From an uncultured Flavobacteriales bacterium (GTDB taxonomy: Bacteria > Bacteroidota > Bacteroidia > Flavobacteriales_D > Crocinitomicaceae), in contig CAJAVU010000058.1 of NCBI GenBank assembly GCA_903945495.1, forward strand, positions 1 through 54,344: a stretch of 54,344 nt of DNA, written 5' to 3'. Below the pieces are notes generated by a model. That model was not told the origin of the DNA. It saw nothing but the letters and a program-made list of their open reading frames with translations, and made no database searches. The position numbers were made by a program, and so were the translations under genes. Below are positions 53,556 through 54,344 of this stretch, piece after piece. The first letter of the stretch is position 1. Each line of letters starts with the position of its first letter.

Positions 53556-54344
53556 TTAGAATTTAATGCGCAACTGAAGCGTTATATCCGTTTTCACAGA
53601 TCCTTTAATTTCTTCTGCCCCAGAACCGATAGACGTACGGTTATTGTATTTGAAAACACCGTAGCGCACCCACAAATCACAATGACGCAAGAAGGAATAA
53701 CGCACTAATGCATAAAAACGACTTCCTTGGTAATAATACGCTGGAACCGCAAATACGTACAAAGCATTGTTTTCATACGTGTACAAACGTGAATCGTAAC
53801 TATCTGTATCAAACAAGGCATAGCGCAAGGACAAATCAAACGGTAAGTTCTTCGGTTTGAATAAAATGTCTTGTGTTAAAATCATTCCTTTTTCAAGCGT
53901 ATTACTTGGCCGATTGATGGTTACATATTCCAAACGGCTTTTAATCGTAAAGAATTCACTGATAGCATAGGAAATGTTCAAACGATAATTGCGCTGCAAT
54001 ACATCTTCCAATTCCGTTACCGTTCCATCTGAATCGCGACTATTCTTTTGACGCACTTGTTCACGGTAACGACCATAAATCTCAAGGATTTTATTTGGTT
54101 TATAGGACGCTTGCACCATGATTTCGTGTCCTGCCGAAGGAGCATCAACTTGGTATTTCATCCAAGGAAATTTGAATAAATCCACATACGAATTCAGCGA
54201 CCATGCAGATGAAAGTTTCAATTTCAAACCAGCATAAATTCCTTTTTCATTTTGTGTATTACTTCCTTCTGAAAAACCAGTGTTGTAAAATGTTTGATAG
54301 CCTTTTTGATAATTACGGTACAATACACTAAAGGAAGCTCTGGA
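53556..54344 (-). CDS. C-terminal part of an outer-membrane beta-barrel protein, probably of the helix-hairpin-helix type (partial)
   Basis: The reading frame is open to the window edge (reading SRASFSV before LYRNYQKGYQTFY), so the true start lies beyond 54344. About 262 residues are visible. Alternating aromatic beta strands (GIYAGLKLKLSSAWSLNSYVD, FKFPWMKYQVDAPSAGHEI, ALVRYSFLRHCDLWVRYGVF) end in LQLRIKF with a terminal Phe, as in outer-membrane barrels. The segment YRNYQKGYQTFYNTGFSEG and the KFPWMKYQVDAPSAGHE motif resemble the C-terminal barrel of Bacteroidota proteins that carry N-terminal helix-hairpin-helix domains. The N-terminal part needed to confirm this is missing. Confidence 0.6.
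   Translation of the reverse strand, partial: SRASFSVLYRNYQKGYQTFYNTGFSEGSNTQNEKGIYAGLKLKLSSAWSLNSYVDLFKFPWMKYQVDAPSAGHEIMVQASYKPNKILEIYGRYREQVRQKNSRDSDGTVTELEDVLQRNYRLNISYAISEFFTIKSRLEYVTINRPSNTLEKGMILTQDILFKPKNLPFDLSLRYALFDTDSYDSRLYTYENNALYVFAVPAYYYQGSRFYALVRYSFLRHCDLWVRYGVFKYNNRTSIGSGAEEIKGSVKTDITLQLRIKF

Overview
The window is an ordinary-looking chromosomal segment of a low-GC member of the Bacteroidota. It is most probably Flavobacteriales, perhaps Crocinitomicaceae/Fluviicola-like; the family-level placement is inference. The evidence is: several type IX secretion (T9SS) substrates with C-terminal sorting domains, four TonB-dependent receptors of which two have clear carboxypeptidase-regulatory-like N-termini, a PorE-like OmpA lipoprotein, a fused E1 alpha/beta dehydrogenase, the bacillithiol enzyme BshC, and Bacteroidota-type promoters (-7 box TAnnTTTG, sometimes with an upstream TTG). 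I see no tRNA, rRNA, CRISPR array, insertion sequence, prophage or toxin-antitoxin cassette.

Layout. Positions 1-438 hold the end of a probable sensor kinase and a single-domain response regulator. Positions 507-9090 are dominated by a minus-strand cobalamin uptake locus. A cobalamin riboswitch (8930-9090) leads into a T9SS DUF4465 protein, a BtuB-like receptor, a BtuG-like beta-propeller lipoprotein and a second T9SS surface protein. A TPMT-like methyltransferase and a large membrane protein with a degenerate zinc-peptidase motif plus an alpha/beta-hydrolase domain follow. A 28-bp perfect palindrome and a half copy of it separate this locus from another TonB receptor (9221-11659) and a large T9SS protein with Ig-like repeats (11726-13276). 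Positions 13525-18970 are plus-strand: a small unknown gene, a Kir-type K+ channel, queE, a porE-like gene, a UbiA prenyltransferase and maf. Positions 19025-21959 (minus) hold an OmpA protein, hemE and ung. Positions 22027-28628 hold a lipoprotein, a haem-receptor-type TonB receptor with a small membrane partner, an esterase, a LolA-like protein and a DEAD-box helicase.

Positions 28704-32191 encode the fused 2-oxoacid dehydrogenase E1 and glutamate dehydrogenase. Positions 32423-36912 encode a giant T9SS type B adhesin, a DUF4197 lipoprotein and a nucleoside phosphorylase. A minus-strand cluster (36909-45003) runs from a B12-dependent isobutyryl-CoA-mutase fusion (IcmF) through a GT87 transferase, a GH20 hexosaminidase and CutC to a small putative cysteine peptidase. 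The right end has a VWA protein, a TonB receptor, bshC, a cyclophilin, a small lipoprotein, dnaX and the C-terminus of a probable outer-membrane HhH/beta-barrel protein.

Metabolic thread (inference): glutamate dehydrogenase, a branched-chain-type E1 and IcmF fit branched-chain amino acid breakdown, and IcmF needs the cobalamin that the riboswitch-controlled locus would import.

The most interesting observations are four. dnaX contains an 11-A slippery run preceded by AGGAG and followed by stops in both other frames, exactly at the expected gamma/tau boundary. At least ten start codons lie only 3-6 nt after a -7 box, implying leaderless transcripts. Two divergent -7 boxes abut with no base between them. 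The pseudo-metallopeptidase/hydrolase fusion beside the B12 operon is unusual.
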